A stretch of 64,000 bases of DNA, from the NCBI RefSeq assembly GCF_024171535.1, contig NZ_JALJZV010000010.1, positions 1 through 64,000 on the forward strand, given 5' to 3'. The notes below the pieces were generated by a model. The model was not told where the DNA came from. It ran no database searches and was given only the letters and a program-made list of their open reading frames with translations. The DNA comes from Flavobacterium sp. HSC-61S13 (GTDB lineage Bacteria > Bacteroidota > Bacteroidia > Flavobacteriales > Flavobacteriaceae). The translations under genes and the position numbers were made by a program. Within the stretch, counting starts at the first letter, position 1. Every line of letters begins with the position of its first letter. This document shows, piece after piece, positions 29,901 to 37,070 of this stretch.

Positions 29901-29940
29901 TACATAGTAACATCCAAATTATAAAGTATTTTTTTTTCAT
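23914..29940 (-). CDS. Very large T9SS type A protein with 12 tandem MBG-like repeats
   Basis: This 2008-residue surface protein has a signal peptide (about 1-20), an N-terminal beta domain, an FN3-like module (about 240-340), two Ig-like modules with YWVDA and YYASQTVNGCES motifs, and one MBG module (LTVTVDSDLSKVFGTTDP). Twelve tandem modules of about 71 residues follow (about 800-1660; core YDGTTKSLILTGLPAGATV, then YTNNDQIDAGTYTVTA). The last part has a Cys-containing sandwich and a C-terminal T9SS type A sorting domain (about 1925-2008: LHPNPVEVG, IYDMKGRLLQQ, SGVYLAVFRVKG). Repeats 1-7 are nearly identical also in DNA, the rest are more divergent. It is probably a long stalk or adhesin; no enzymatic domain is seen. 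Confidence 0.9.
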   Translation of the reverse strand: MKKKYFIIWMLLCSLSSAVAQDFVPIKIVSGFNADVIANGVGSVSSSTTHTFDISGNNLVSRDFVAQAGNAALTYGLPTDGRIIASNDPNLIFQLNPYSQNNSLRLSDGGSTGDLVFETPENATRIEILTASGNAAGSMATFSGEIRFTDNTIQSFNGLHAEDWYSYGIFSPTVIYGMGRVRASDNIVEKLNDFPRLFGAQINLSVSNYYKKISSIHVFKTTGTQEVLNILAVTVKKTPDCFQPNDIQVYNISTNQATISWSYAAVDPNLGYEYEIRTSGLAGSGTSGLVTSGLVTNTTLFKDITNLSPSTDYFVYVRSKCTATSFSDWSLSKRFETKCLMPTVTATGNLICQPATVNLTAMTTDGVIRWYDSPTSNTVLHTGGVYTTPVLSATKSYWVDATSSDFVSIESGKKTLSAAANDVNTFKNWGVIFDLNNDVFLKSTDVFVGGPGKLDVAIYDSSGTELFSTGILTIQALGIASPVTIPLNVQLKAGKGYRLLIKSFEDIKLYRDSMVAFPYKDSSETLNVIGGFFDGYTRDYYYYFYNLIFEKGCRSPRQEVVATVFNSIAPTTSLPIQTFCFEAGTQLKDLSINGSNIKWYTAANGGNQWSETALVTEGTTYYASQTVNGCESTDRLAITTKVEKISVFSVNQNITYKYKDVAAALSATAASGNKILWYLTAAAVVGDETAPVPDTSIVGIQKYWVREISPLGCMSDAVEITVAINPIELTVTVDSDLSKVFGTTDPVLTYTATGFLGLDGNSLFTGVLDRVSGEVVGSYAITQGTLKAGPNYTIRFISNLFTIEKAPLSGLVFDGQTVTYDGTTKSLILTGLPAGATVNYTNNDQIDAGTYTVTATINGGSNYEDATLTAVLTIEKAVLSGITFDSQTVIFDGAIKSLVLTGLPTGATVNYTNNDQIDAGTYTVTATIHGGINYDDTTLTAVLTIEKAVVNGITFDSETVIYDGAVKSLVLAGLPTGATVTYTNNDQIDAGTYTVTATIHGGINYGDATLTAVLTIEKAVVSGIIFDSQTVIYDGAIKSLVLAGLPTGATVTYTNNDHIDAGTYTVTATIHGGTNYEDATLTAVLTIKKAVVSGITFDSQTVIYDGAVKSLELTGLPTGATVNYTNNDQIDAGIYTVTATIHGGTNYENTTKKAVLTIEKAVLSGIVFNGQTVTYDGTSKSLILTGLPTGATVNYTNNNQIDAGIYTVTATIDGGTNYEDTTQTAVLTIEKALISGLTFHNQTVTYDGTVKALILTGLPTGATVNYTNNNQIDSGTYTVTATINGGANYGDAILTAVLTVEKALLDGLTFTDQTFTYDGSSKSLAVGGTWPTAVTVSYVNNDKIVAGMYTVTANIHGGQNYQSSTLTALLTIEKADIPTTVFDNAVFVYDGFPKSIFIANALPTGVTVSYTNNEQIAAGTYAVTAIINGGTNYQNATISASMIIQKASITGISFSSVTIPYDGSAKSIYISGNLPATAVVTYQNNGQINLGTYPIVASIVAGNNYEDLVLNATLTIEKGVLSNVYLPSATYTYDGQLKSLQIGGSTLPQGVTVTYLNNGHTDAGIYTVTAEINGGANYQGRVLQSVLTIKRASIENITLSNATFTYDKTIKALVVSGIIDVGVTVSYENNANINAGVYTVTANIDGGKNFNFLQLTAQLIIEKASQFIDFKELDVVTLEDSVGFQLAANADSGLGISYTYTFTTETAAATVSESGLVTLKQPGIILVTAHQGGDRNYLQAPSVTRELRIVSRDASIHELWIGSQHYLAPPEEIHYIMDCDDLETKVKVIIQAQAGATMDPGQEFVIDIIKPGIHTQTIRITSENGAVTKEYQIIIEKPFPFHAIVQQKYNHVLLVNNNPNTNGGFKFVKFEWYKNDQLIGEEQVYSSGNKEVDVLDTHALYRVVLTSSTGQVFTVCPSYIELKNNVVFRLHPNPVEVGARIVLTISDAEFITTGAPLRIYDMKGRLLQQGIIEGYNTEIQLSSSVQSGVYLAVFRVKGQDKVIKFIVK
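24940..27545 (-). repeat. Tandem 213-bp coding repeats (MBG-like modules)
   Basis: About 12 copies of a unit of about 213-216 bp lie inside the 2008-residue gene. The period is read directly: the same TCGTTGTTGGTATAG occurs at 26771 and 26984, 213 bp apart. The copies between about 26050 and 27540 are highly similar in DNA, which favours copy-number change by recombination. Copies towards 24940 have diverged. Confidence 0.85.
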
Positions 29941-29999
29941 AGTAATCTATATTTATCTGAATTATTCCGCGAACTAGTTAATCATTTTTAACAATAGTG

Positions 30000-30007
30000 C
30001 AAATATA
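30000..30007 (-). promoter_or_regulatory. -7 element of the MBG-protein operon promoter
   Basis: TATATTTG on the minus strand matches TAnnTTTG exactly and lies 59 bp upstream of the start codon at 29940. No good TTTG is seen at the -33 position, which suggests that the promoter needs an activator. See the phased repeats at 30041-30076. Confidence 0.4.
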
Positions 30008-30040
30008 ACCTTACAACACTGAAATAAATTAAAATAAGGG

Positions 30041-30076
30041 GTGGACATTCGAGTGGACAATGGGTAGACAATTGGA
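30041..30076. promoter_or_regulatory. Three phased GTGGACA-type direct repeats, candidate operator
   Basis: GTGGACA occurs at 30041-30047 and 30053-30059, and GTAGACA at 30064-30070, so the copies are spaced 12 and 11 bp apart, about one helical turn. They lie between the MBG-protein operon and the divergent TPR/LuxR regulator gene, about 45-80 bp upstream of the operon's expected transcription start. Confidence 0.4.
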
Positions 30077-30363
30077 GTTTTAACATGTCTTCACCAACAG
30101 CTTTTAAAGTGTTAATAATATTAAAAGTCTTTAATAAAACTTACCATGTACAGGACTTAAAAGTAAATTTTATCAAAATAAAATCACATATAACACCAAA
30201 AACTACCACTATATAGCAAAAAAAAACTAAAAATATTATAATTTAAGTAATTTAATCAACTTTTACTTGTCGAAATTTATGAAAAAACAATTTTATAGAC
30301 CTGTTGTTTTTTATTACCTTGCGAAGACAAAGTCAATTACTTTTTGATTTAATCGTCGACTAA

Positions 30364-32079
30364 ATGCAACCATTATCTAGTTCTCTAAGAATACTTTTAA
30401 TTCCTATTTTTTTGCTTCTCTTCGCTTATCCCATAGAAGCCAATACATCACATAAGTCCCTCAATAAGATTATTGAAGCGTATCGTAACAACGATCTAAA
30501 TTCTTTGGAACTATCATTTTCAGATTTTAGAACTAGTCATCTCTCAGAAGACCCTAAACTCTTAAAAATTATACATCAAGTTTTGGTTGCAGAAAAATAT
30601 TCAAAAACACTTGATCAGAGCAATACCCAAATCGAACTTCTCTATATTACAGCTTGTAAAGCCGCAAAAGCACTTAATCAGCACGGCTTAAACATTTGGG
30701 TGCAAACTCATATTGGATTTTACTACTATAGAAATGGACAACTCTCTAAGGCCTTGCCTTATTTTTTATTTTCCTCACAGTCCATAGATGTTGATGCCAG
30801 TAACCTTATCGAGCCAGCAGAGGTTTTAAAGAGAAACGCCTTCTTTTTTGGTTATATCGAAGATTATAAAAAAGCAGAAAACTATCTTACTGAAGCGCTT
30901 AAACACTCCCATAAAGATTCCAAGATTTATATAGAAATACTCAACAATTTGGGTATGAATTACTTCAGACAAAACCAATTAATTAAGGCTGAAGAGTCCT
31001 ATCTAAGCGCTCGAAAACTGGCACTGAACAATGGACAAGAAATACTCTATGCCAAAACCTTAGGAGAACTAGCAAAAATTTGTATTTCTCGAAACGATTA
31101 TATAAAAGCAAAAACATTGTATTTAGAAGATATTGCTATTTCTAAGAAAAATAATAGTGATAGAAATACCATGTATGCCCAAGTTCAATTGGGAAAGATA
31201 TATCTAGAAGAAGGTCAATTAGATAGCACCTATTTGCACTTACAGGCAGCTAAAAATTATGTTATTGCGAAACCCTATTTGGCTAGTACGGAATTTGAGA
31301 TTAACCAACTGCTAGTTGATTGGGCGGTATTAAATAAAGACGTCAAAGCAGAATTACAGTTTCGCAGATCAGCGGACTCTTTGAGAGCAATTATCGCAAA
31401 AACCGACGGACAAGTCGTTGTAGATCAATTAAATATACAAGCTCAGAAAGACAAGATCAAATCACAACTAGAGTCTGAAAAAAACAAGCTAGAAAAAGCT
31501 TCCTTAGTACGAAATACGTGGATCAGTATCAGTGTTTTACTCTTTATAATAGCGCTACTCCTACTTTTAATTTATCGCAGAAAACTAAAATCTCAAGGTC
31601 TGGCATTTGAAAGAAATATATTATTGTTGCAGTTGGAAAAAATTCAATCCGACAACAAACTCCATGAAACCCAAACAACCTTGAGTTCATATCAAGTTTA
31701 TTTATCAGAAAAAAATGAGCAACTAACCAAATTAGAAAAGGAATTTAAAAAACTAAAAAGCCTGCCCAGAATCAACGCTAAAATAAAAGAAAACAATCTA
31801 CAGAAGCTGTTGGACTCTCATTTAATGACTAAAGATAACTGGTTGGAATTTAAAAAGCTTTTTATAGCAGAACAAACAGATTATTACGATTACCTGATGG
31901 AAAACTTCCCAGGATTAACCGAAGCCAATCTACGAATTATTTTACTGCAAAAAATGGGATTGAAAAATTTGGAAACAGCACAGATTCTCGGTGTTACTAT
32001 TGAAGCAGTTAAAAAGTCTAAACAACGGTTGAAAAAACGATATGAAGAAAATTACTCCGAGATCTTTAATGATCAATAA
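30364..32079 (+). CDS. TPR-containing membrane regulator with LuxR-like HTH
   Basis: A signal peptide (about 8-26) is followed by tetratricopeptide repeats (about 90-330: YYYRNGQLSKALPYFL, LNNLGMNYFRQNQLIKAEES and others), one transmembrane helix (about 386-407, ISVLLFIIALLLLLIY), a coiled coil (about 415-470) and a C-terminal HTH (about 518-571: LTEANLRIILLQKMGLKN, then AQILGVTIEAVKKSKQRL). The TPR part is therefore periplasmic and the DNA-binding part cytoplasmic. Such one-component regulators are common in Bacteroidota. It is divergent from the MBG-protein operon, with which it shares a 423-bp control region, so that operon is the likely target. No kinase domain is present. Confidence 0.85.
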   Translation: MQPLSSSLRILLIPIFLLLFAYPIEANTSHKSLNKIIEAYRNNDLNSLELSFSDFRTSHLSEDPKLLKIIHQVLVAEKYSKTLDQSNTQIELLYITACKAAKALNQHGLNIWVQTHIGFYYYRNGQLSKALPYFLFSSQSIDVDASNLIEPAEVLKRNAFFFGYIEDYKKAENYLTEALKHSHKDSKIYIEILNNLGMNYFRQNQLIKAEESYLSARKLALNNGQEILYAKTLGELAKICISRNDYIKAKTLYLEDIAISKKNNSDRNTMYAQVQLGKIYLEEGQLDSTYLHLQAAKNYVIAKPYLASTEFEINQLLVDWAVLNKDVKAELQFRRSADSLRAIIAKTDGQVVVDQLNIQAQKDKIKSQLESEKNKLEKASLVRNTWISISVLLFIIALLLLLIYRRKLKSQGLAFERNILLLQLEKIQSDNKLHETQTTLSSYQVYLSEKNEQLTKLEKEFKKLKSLPRINAKIKENNLQKLLDSHLMTKDNWLEFKKLFIAEQTDYYDYLMENFPGLTEANLRIILLQKMGLKNLETAQILGVTIEAVKKSKQRLKKRYEENYSEIFNDQ

Positions 32080-32200
32080 ACCTTAAATCAAAACCATTTC
32101 TAGCCCGACTCTAAAGTTAAATGTATCGTAGATATTAAAAGTATCACCGGTATTGCAATTCCCTCTATGCATATCGCGTCAATACATCTACTACTTTATC

Positions 32201-32250
32201 AAAAAAAAACTGTTCGAAAAAAATTCCGTATAGAATTTTCTCCGAACAGT
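32201..32250 (-). terminator. Terminator of the metal-cluster operon
   Basis: ACTGTTCG (32209-32216) pairs with CGAACAGT (32243-32250), extended by an A/T-rich inner stem. On the minus strand it is followed by a run of nine T (32201-32209). It lies 25 bp after the stop of the beta-barrel gene at 32275. Confidence 0.75.
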
Positions 32251-32274
32251 GTAATGAGTAAAAGTAAAAATAAA

Positions 32275-33081
32275 TTATTGGGTCACATTGAAAAAGGTGT
32301 ACTCCAATTTTAAAAACAACCCATCGCTATTAGCGCGATGCATGGAGCTATACAGCTCTTTTTTATAAGCCAAGTCAATTCGAGCTTGACTATTGATGAT
32401 AAATTGAATAGAAGGAACGATATCCATATACGATTTTTCGTTTTCCGTGATCGTTTGACCAACAAACTCCAACATCGCATTGATGTTCGTTTGCTTAAAG
32501 CTCGTATACTTTTTAGGATGCATCAAACGCCCTACTGAAAAAGTATAATTGACCGCATCACTTCCAAATTGACTTGGAAAGTTAAATCCGTCATTGTTTA
32601 ATGCTTTGGAATAACTAACCGAACTGCTTAAAGCAACTTTTTTTATCAACTGCGTTGCTACAAATCCAACTTCATAACCGGAATTACCGCTATTCAAATC
32701 GATGGATTCCTGATGAATCATCGCGTTATTAAAACTGTAACGACCAAATGCTGCCATCCTAAAATGACTTTGCATATCATCTACAGAGAAAAACCGGTAT
32801 TTCGCATAAGCACCACCACCGTTAAAACCCAAACCACTTTTTTCATTAGACATAAAAGCCGATGCACGTACCATAAGATTCTTGTTGATTCCCCAAGTAA
32901 CTTCCGGCGATAAATTATACATATTACCTTCGCTAAATTGATTTTTCATCAGAGATTGCCCCACTCGAACTCCAATGGAACCTGCTGGAGCATTACTTGC
33001 TGGCTCGGTCATAACAAATAACTCTTGTGCCTGAACTCCAAACGAAAAAAGACACAAACCTAAAATTGATAAATACTTCAT
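32275..33081 (-). CDS. Outer-membrane beta-barrel protein of the metal cluster
   Basis: A signal peptide (about 1-18, GVQAQ) is followed by a mature part opening ELFVMTEPASNAPAGSIGVR and repeated amphipathic strands (LMVRASAFMSN, GGGAYAKYRFFSVD, RMAAFGRYSF), ending LFLKLEYTFFNVTQ. This is a barrel of probably 10-12 strands. It starts 3 bp after the stop of an HMA-domain gene and closes the operon, so a part in metal export or sensing of envelope metal is likely. The family is commonly annotated only as hypothetical or transporter. I cannot assign a substrate. Confidence 0.75.
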   Translation of the reverse strand: MKYLSILGLCLFSFGVQAQELFVMTEPASNAPAGSIGVRVGQSLMKNQFSEGNMYNLSPEVTWGINKNLMVRASAFMSNEKSGLGFNGGGAYAKYRFFSVDDMQSHFRMAAFGRYSFNNAMIHQESIDLNSGNSGYEVGFVATQLIKKVALSSSVSYSKALNNDGFNFPSQFGSDAVNYTFSVGRLMHPKKYTSFKQTNINAMLEFVGQTITENEKSYMDIVPSIQFIINSQARIDLAYKKELYSSMHRANSDGLFLKLEYTFFNVTQ

Positions 33082-33084
33082 TTC

Positions 33085-33609
33085 TTAGATGGCCTTTAAA
33101 TGATAATTACGATCAACGCCCGTTACATAAGTCGGGAATTTCGAGTAGGCTTTCACGAGTTTTTTGTATTCTTTTTGGGTCACAAATCCTTTATCTAAAA
33201 CTCTAAATTTGGCTGCTCCATTCATAACACCGCGCTCATCCATAAAAAAGTAAGTAGCCCCTCCATGGGTTACTTTTGTTTTATCCGAAGCTTGATCGTC
33301 GTCAAATTTTGCCGTTAACACCATAGATCCCACGAAAAAACCAGCTTTTTCAACCGCATTCTTTAAAACTTTAGGTTCCAATTCTTGATTGTCCTTAAAG
33401 TAAACCGTAAATGTATTGGTGTTTAAATCCGTTCCAATGCTGTCAACCTCAACAAGTGATTTTAATTGTTTGTTAATCGCGTTCGAACACATAGAACAGG
33501 TTAGTCCAGTAGCAATGATATCTACTTTAGAAATTTGAGCGTAAGAACTTACACTCGTAAAAGTTACCAAAAGGCAAAGGGCGATAAATTTTATATAGGT
33601 ATTTTTCAT
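33085..33609 (-). CDS. Periplasmic heavy-metal-associated (HMA) domain protein with C-terminal extension
   Basis: Signal peptide about 1-24. Residues about 28-95 are a ferredoxin-like HMA domain whose metal site is TCSMCSN (C38, C41). Such domains carry Cu(I), or other soft metals, to partners. The remaining residues (about 100-174: THGGATYFFMDERGVMNG, YSKFPTYVTGVDRNY) form an extension that I do not recognise, containing His and Met that might bind metal. It starts 1 bp after the TlpA-like gene ends. The arrangement HMA, TlpA, HMA, barrel suggests metal delivery or thiol-linked detoxification in the periplasm. Confidence 0.85.
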   Translation of the reverse strand: MKNTYIKFIALCLLVTFTSVSSYAQISKVDIIATGLTCSMCSNAINKQLKSLVEVDSIGTDLNTNTFTVYFKDNQELEPKVLKNAVEKAGFFVGSMVLTAKFDDDQASDKTKVTHGGATYFFMDERGVMNGAAKFRVLDKGFVTQKEYKKLVKAYSKFPTYVTGVDRNYHLKAI

Positions 33610-33610
33610 T

Positions 33611-34093
33611 TTATTTTTTGTTGATTTGAGAAATTATTTGTGCTTCTGTCGGGTTGATCGCAATCAGTTTACCCGTTGCATCGAAAAGGAAAGTCGCCGG
33701 TAAGGCATCAACTCCAAAACTTACTGCCGTCTTGGCATCGAATCCTTTTGGATCGATCAATTGAACGTATTGTATTTTATCTTTCTCGATGGCTTTCATC
33801 CATTTGGATTTGTCAGTATCGATAGATATTCCAACAATTTCAAAATTCTTTGCTTTGTACTTATCATGCATTTTCACCAACTTTCGATTGGCTAATCTAC
33901 AAGGGCCACACCAAGATGCCCAAAAATCCACTAAAACCGTTTTACCTTTAAAAGCATTTAATTTAACGGCGTTGTTTTTAGTATCCTGAAGGGTTATATT
34001 AGGTAAAACATCTCCGATTTTGATTTGTGCATTGCCAAGCGAAATTGAAAATACAACCAACAAAATCGCTCCTATATTTTTGATATTAAACAT
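33611..34093 (-). CDS. TlpA-like periplasmic thioredoxin
   Basis: This is a thiol-disulfide oxidoreductase exported to the periplasm (signal peptide about 1-22). The active site is WASWCGPC (C62, C65), preceded by KGKTVLVDF, and the cis-Pro is P132 in ALPATFLF. Length (160) fits the TlpA/ResA group. It lies between two HMA-domain genes, 21 bp and 1 bp away, so its likely job is to keep metal-binding Cys pairs reduced. It could equally serve cytochrome oxidase CuA assembly, as some TlpA proteins do. Confidence 0.92.
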   Translation of the reverse strand: MFNIKNIGAILLVVFSISLGNAQIKIGDVLPNITLQDTKNNAVKLNAFKGKTVLVDFWASWCGPCRLANRKLVKMHDKYKAKNFEIVGISIDTDKSKWMKAIEKDKIQYVQLIDPKGFDAKTAVSFGVDALPATFLFDATGKLIAINPTEAQIISQINKK

Positions 34094-34114
34094 ATTATAC
34101 GTTTTTAAAACTTA

Positions 34115-34480
34115 TTATTGGATTCGCTTTTTTTCCTTTATTTTACGATCGTATTGACAACATCCGTGCAACTTATTATATACGTTGTCAGCAGCGATAA
34201 ATTTTTCATTGTCATAACCTACTTTGGCTACGCGTTTTAGAATTTCACTTGTAGTAGTCTTATCTTTATCGTAAATTATAGTAGCGATTTGAGTATTTTC
34301 ATTCCACGTTAATTGCGCTACATTTTTTGCATAGGCAGCGGTCTCGATGGTTTTTTTACACATAGTGCAATTGCCATTAATCGTAACGGTTTCTGTGGTT
34401 TGATTTTTAATTTGCGCGTTGGCTATAGTGACTGATAATAATAGTGTTATTACCATCAATAGTTTTTTTATTGAATTCAT
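34115..34480 (-). CDS. Periplasmic HMA-domain protein (copper-chaperone-like)
   Basis: Signal peptide about 1-22. Residues about 29-95 form a single HMA domain with the metal site NCTMCKK (C38, C41) and the pattern EILKRVAKVGYDNE of the last helix. The C-terminal tail contains a second Cys pair (HGCCQYDRK, C107-C108) that may add a metal site. It is the first of four closely packed genes. Copper or another soft metal is the likely ligand, from the family. Confidence 0.88.
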   Translation of the reverse strand: MNSIKKLLMVITLLLSVTIANAQIKNQTTETVTINGNCTMCKKTIETAAYAKNVAQLTWNENTQIATIIYDKDKTTTSEILKRVAKVGYDNEKFIAADNVYNKLHGCCQYDRKIKEKKRIQ

Positions 34481-34631
34481 TTTTTTTGCTTTTTTGAATT
34501 ACGATACCCTAAAACACCACAATACTGTAAGCCGTAATAGCTACAATTGCAGATAAAGGGGTTTAAATGTTTGAATGATTAAGTCGTAAAGACTTGAGAT
34601 TAGACAGACCATGGGCTGTCAATAAAGAAAT

Positions 34632-34988
34632 TTAGGCTATTTTAGGTGGAAGCCAAATAGATCGGAAATCAGAAGAAATAAAGATTTCAGAAAAATAAAA
34701 TTTCTGTGCTTTTTCTGATAAATCAAAAAGAGCAGCATTGATCGTTTGACTTAAAAAAATCAGTGTAGAGCTGGTGTAAACCGTAGGACATCCACAAGAT
34801 GTTCCCGCACAACTGCTGTCGCACTGGTGTTCTTGATGTTTCGTTCCCTCGTCTTTACAACAGTCTTTGGTTCCCGATTCTTTGGTACAACATGACATAA
34901 CGGAATCCATTCCAGCGGCATACGATGATGTAGGACCTGTAATAAGTCCTAAAACAACGATTAGCAATATGAATATCTTTTTTGTCAT
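34632..34988 (-). CDS. Cys-rich HYC_CC_PP-like exported protein
   Basis: The ATG at 34986-34988 gives a 118-residue protein with a signal peptide (about 1-25, TSSYAA). The frame can be opened three codons earlier only from a TTG, which I reject. The mature N-terminal half is very Cys-rich (SCCTKESGTKDCCKDEGT, then CDSSCAGTSCGCP), with His between the pairs, and the protein ends in WLPPKIA. Together these match the Bacteroidota HYC_CC_PP family, often found beside HMA-domain genes. Binding of a soft metal is likely. It lies 151 bp upstream of the HMA gene, so it may have its own transcript. Confidence 0.75.
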   Translation of the reverse strand: MTKKIFILLIVVLGLITGPTSSYAAGMDSVMSCCTKESGTKDCCKDEGTKHQEHQCDSSCAGTSCGCPTVYTSSTLIFLSQTINAALFDLSEKAQKFYFSEIFISSDFRSIWLPPKIA

Positions 34989-35126
34989 GTCCAGCAAATA
35001 TAGTTTAAAAATGAATTTAGCCTTGTTAAATTTCTCGTAAAAACTTTCTTTAGGGGTAATTCATTGAAGTATTTCGCTTTTTATTCGTTGTGAACCGCCT
35101 GTTTTAGCGGTTATCTCTTACTAAAA

Positions 35127-35166
35127 TACCGCAGTAATCTATTCTGACGAATATACTACTGCGGTA
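35127..35166 (-). terminator. Hairpin after the cytochrome c peroxidase gene
   Basis: TACCGCAGTA (35127-35136) pairs perfectly with TACTGCGGTA (35157-35166) around a 20-base loop, and TTTTA follows on the minus strand. It lies 38 bp after the gene's stop at 35204. The long loop makes it a weaker terminator, and an operator role is an alternative. Confidence 0.5.
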
Positions 35167-35203
35167 AATTTAAGATTAACCAAACACAGCTCGTAGCCTT
35201 TTT

Positions 35204-37000
35204 TTAAGGCGAGGTGTCGTTTAATGTTTTCATAAAAACGATGATATCCTTTATTTCTTGGTCTGTTAATTCCAAAGGCGCATCTGGCAATGTTTGACTC
35301 TCAACATCTAATCCCAATCCTATTCCTCCGCCTTTATTATAAAAATCCATCACTTCTTCTAAGGTTTCGTAAACACCATTATGCATATAGGGAGCACTTT
35401 TTTCTATGTTCCTAATGGTTGGTGTTTTAAACGCATGTTTTAATTGTTTTAAATCCGTATTAAACACATACCTTCCTAAGTCATCGTCAAGCATTGTACC
35501 GGCTTTGTCCTTGGGTACCCCCAGTACTTCTTGTTCTGAATTGGTAAAAAACGGCGGTAAGGTTCCATTAAAAACAGGCATAAAATGACAACTAGCACAT
35601 TTGGCTTTGCCTACAAACAGATTAAAACCTCGTTTCTCCTGCTCATCCATTGCCGTTTTATCTCCCCTCATATATTGATCAAAACGCGATTCAAAAACCG
35701 CTAAGGAACGTATATAGGATGCCAAGGCATTTTCTAATTGCCAAGACTCAATTGGCTTGTCATTCGAGTAGACTTTCTGGAATGCTTTTTTGTAGGTAGG
35801 TGATTGATTTAAAAATTTAGCGATTTCCTTTAAATCCCCATGCATTTCATCCTTGTTGGTGATGACATCGGAAGATTGACTCTCCAAAGTAACGCTTCTC
35901 ATATCCCAAAACTGTCCGTGGTAATAGGCAGCATAGTTTAATGAAGGGGTGTTTCTCTTTAACGGTTTTCCCTCTAAGTCCAAGGCCGTTTTCAAACCAT
36001 CGGAAAAGGCTTTGTCTGCATGATGACAGTCTGCACAACTCCGATGACTGTTCTTTGACAAGTTTTTATCAAAAAACAGTTCTTTTCCCAAGGCTATCTT
36101 AGCGGGGCTTAAGTAATAAGTCGGATCGGGTAAAAAAGCGTTTAAATTGATCAGGTCCTTGGCAAAAAGCGAGGCTACACGACCGTCCACCACTTGATTG
36201 CCCTCGTGAAAAGGAATGTTTAATTCCTGTTGTAAAAAGACAATACCCTGAGCGATCGGCTCGAGATTGTCGGTTATAAAGTCTAAATAATTGAAACTTT
36301 CTTTAGACGGATTGGCGTTACATACTACAATGCTTTTATCTAATAATTCCTTTAACTTCCTATAAGCTTTCGCTTCTCGCCATTTACCTGATAATTCTAG
36401 AACTTCCTTCACTCCTTTTAAACTTGCCCCAGCTTCAATAAATTGCAACTGACTTTCCGGTGTATCAAAGCCCGTAATCCCCAAAGCGGTGATTTGAAAA
36501 AGCTCCATTTTCAAAGCCTCCAAAACAAGCTTTTCATCAATAGAGATGACTTCAAAGTTTTTTCGAGCACCGTAAGCAAAGTTCTTTATTTTCTTCGATT
36601 CCAAAATAAGCTTTTGCTGCTCTGCAGATTGATAAACAGGAAACACCAACTCTTCGACTACTTGAAATCCTTCGGCTGGAATAAATTTGTTTTCATCCAA
36701 ATCCAATTGATCCAATGCCGGGCCATTGAGCGATTTGTTGGTATGCGGCAAGAAATAAGCAATGGCCCATTCTACCTCTTTATATGCCAAACGACTTTCT
36801 ATAAACGCCTGTCTAACGACCAAACTATCTTTATTATCACTGACGCTCTCAATCAGTCGGTCTAGTTTCAAATCTAAAGTATCAACTTTTTTGAGCAAAT
36901 AAGTATTAAAGGAAACATCTTGATAAATCGTCGTGTCTTTTTTACAACCAGTCAACAACAAGAAAAAAATACTGAATATAATATATTTAAAACTCTCCAT
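35204..37000 (-). CDS. Imelysin-like domain fused to di-heme cytochrome c peroxidase (lipoprotein)
   Basis: The signal sequence ends LLTGC, giving lipidated C19, so it is an envelope protein. Residues about 30-260 are all-helical and resemble imelysin/EfeO-like iron-associated domains (WAIAYFLPHTNKSLNGPALD region). Residues about 285-598 are a MauG/CcpA-type peroxidase with two c-heme motifs, CADCH (C322, C325, H326) and CASCH (C468, C471, H472), and the ending APYMHNGVYETLEEVMDFYNKGG typical of the family. It reduces hydrogen peroxide with electrons from the periplasm, by family. It follows the PhoX-like gene by 70 bp. The domain pairing occurs in other Bacteroidota peroxidases, but the N-terminal function is unproven. 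Confidence 0.88.
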   Translation of the reverse strand: MESFKYIIFSIFFLLLTGCKKDTTIYQDVSFNTYLLKKVDTLDLKLDRLIESVSDNKDSLVVRQAFIESRLAYKEVEWAIAYFLPHTNKSLNGPALDQLDLDENKFIPAEGFQVVEELVFPVYQSAEQQKLILESKKIKNFAYGARKNFEVISIDEKLVLEALKMELFQITALGITGFDTPESQLQFIEAGASLKGVKEVLELSGKWREAKAYRKLKELLDKSIVVCNANPSKESFNYLDFITDNLEPIAQGIVFLQQELNIPFHEGNQVVDGRVASLFAKDLINLNAFLPDPTYYLSPAKIALGKELFFDKNLSKNSHRSCADCHHADKAFSDGLKTALDLEGKPLKRNTPSLNYAAYYHGQFWDMRSVTLESQSSDVITNKDEMHGDLKEIAKFLNQSPTYKKAFQKVYSNDKPIESWQLENALASYIRSLAVFESRFDQYMRGDKTAMDEQEKRGFNLFVGKAKCASCHFMPVFNGTLPPFFTNSEQEVLGVPKDKAGTMLDDDLGRYVFNTDLKQLKHAFKTPTIRNIEKSAPYMHNGVYETLEEVMDFYNKGGGIGLGLDVESQTLPDAPLELTDQEIKDIIVFMKTLNDTSP

Positions 37001-37070
37001 CTTTTATAAAAAAGACCTCTAGAGGTATAGAAACTAAACCAATAGAGATCATTAAAAATTATTTATTTGA

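Noticed and set aside
34989..34997. TTG start of the Cys-rich HYC_CC_PP-like gene at 34997
   Set aside because: The ATG at 34986-34988 directly precedes the signal peptide (TKKIFILL), so the extra three codons are not needed. TATATTTG at 34995-35002 resembles a -7 element but would give an almost leaderless transcript.
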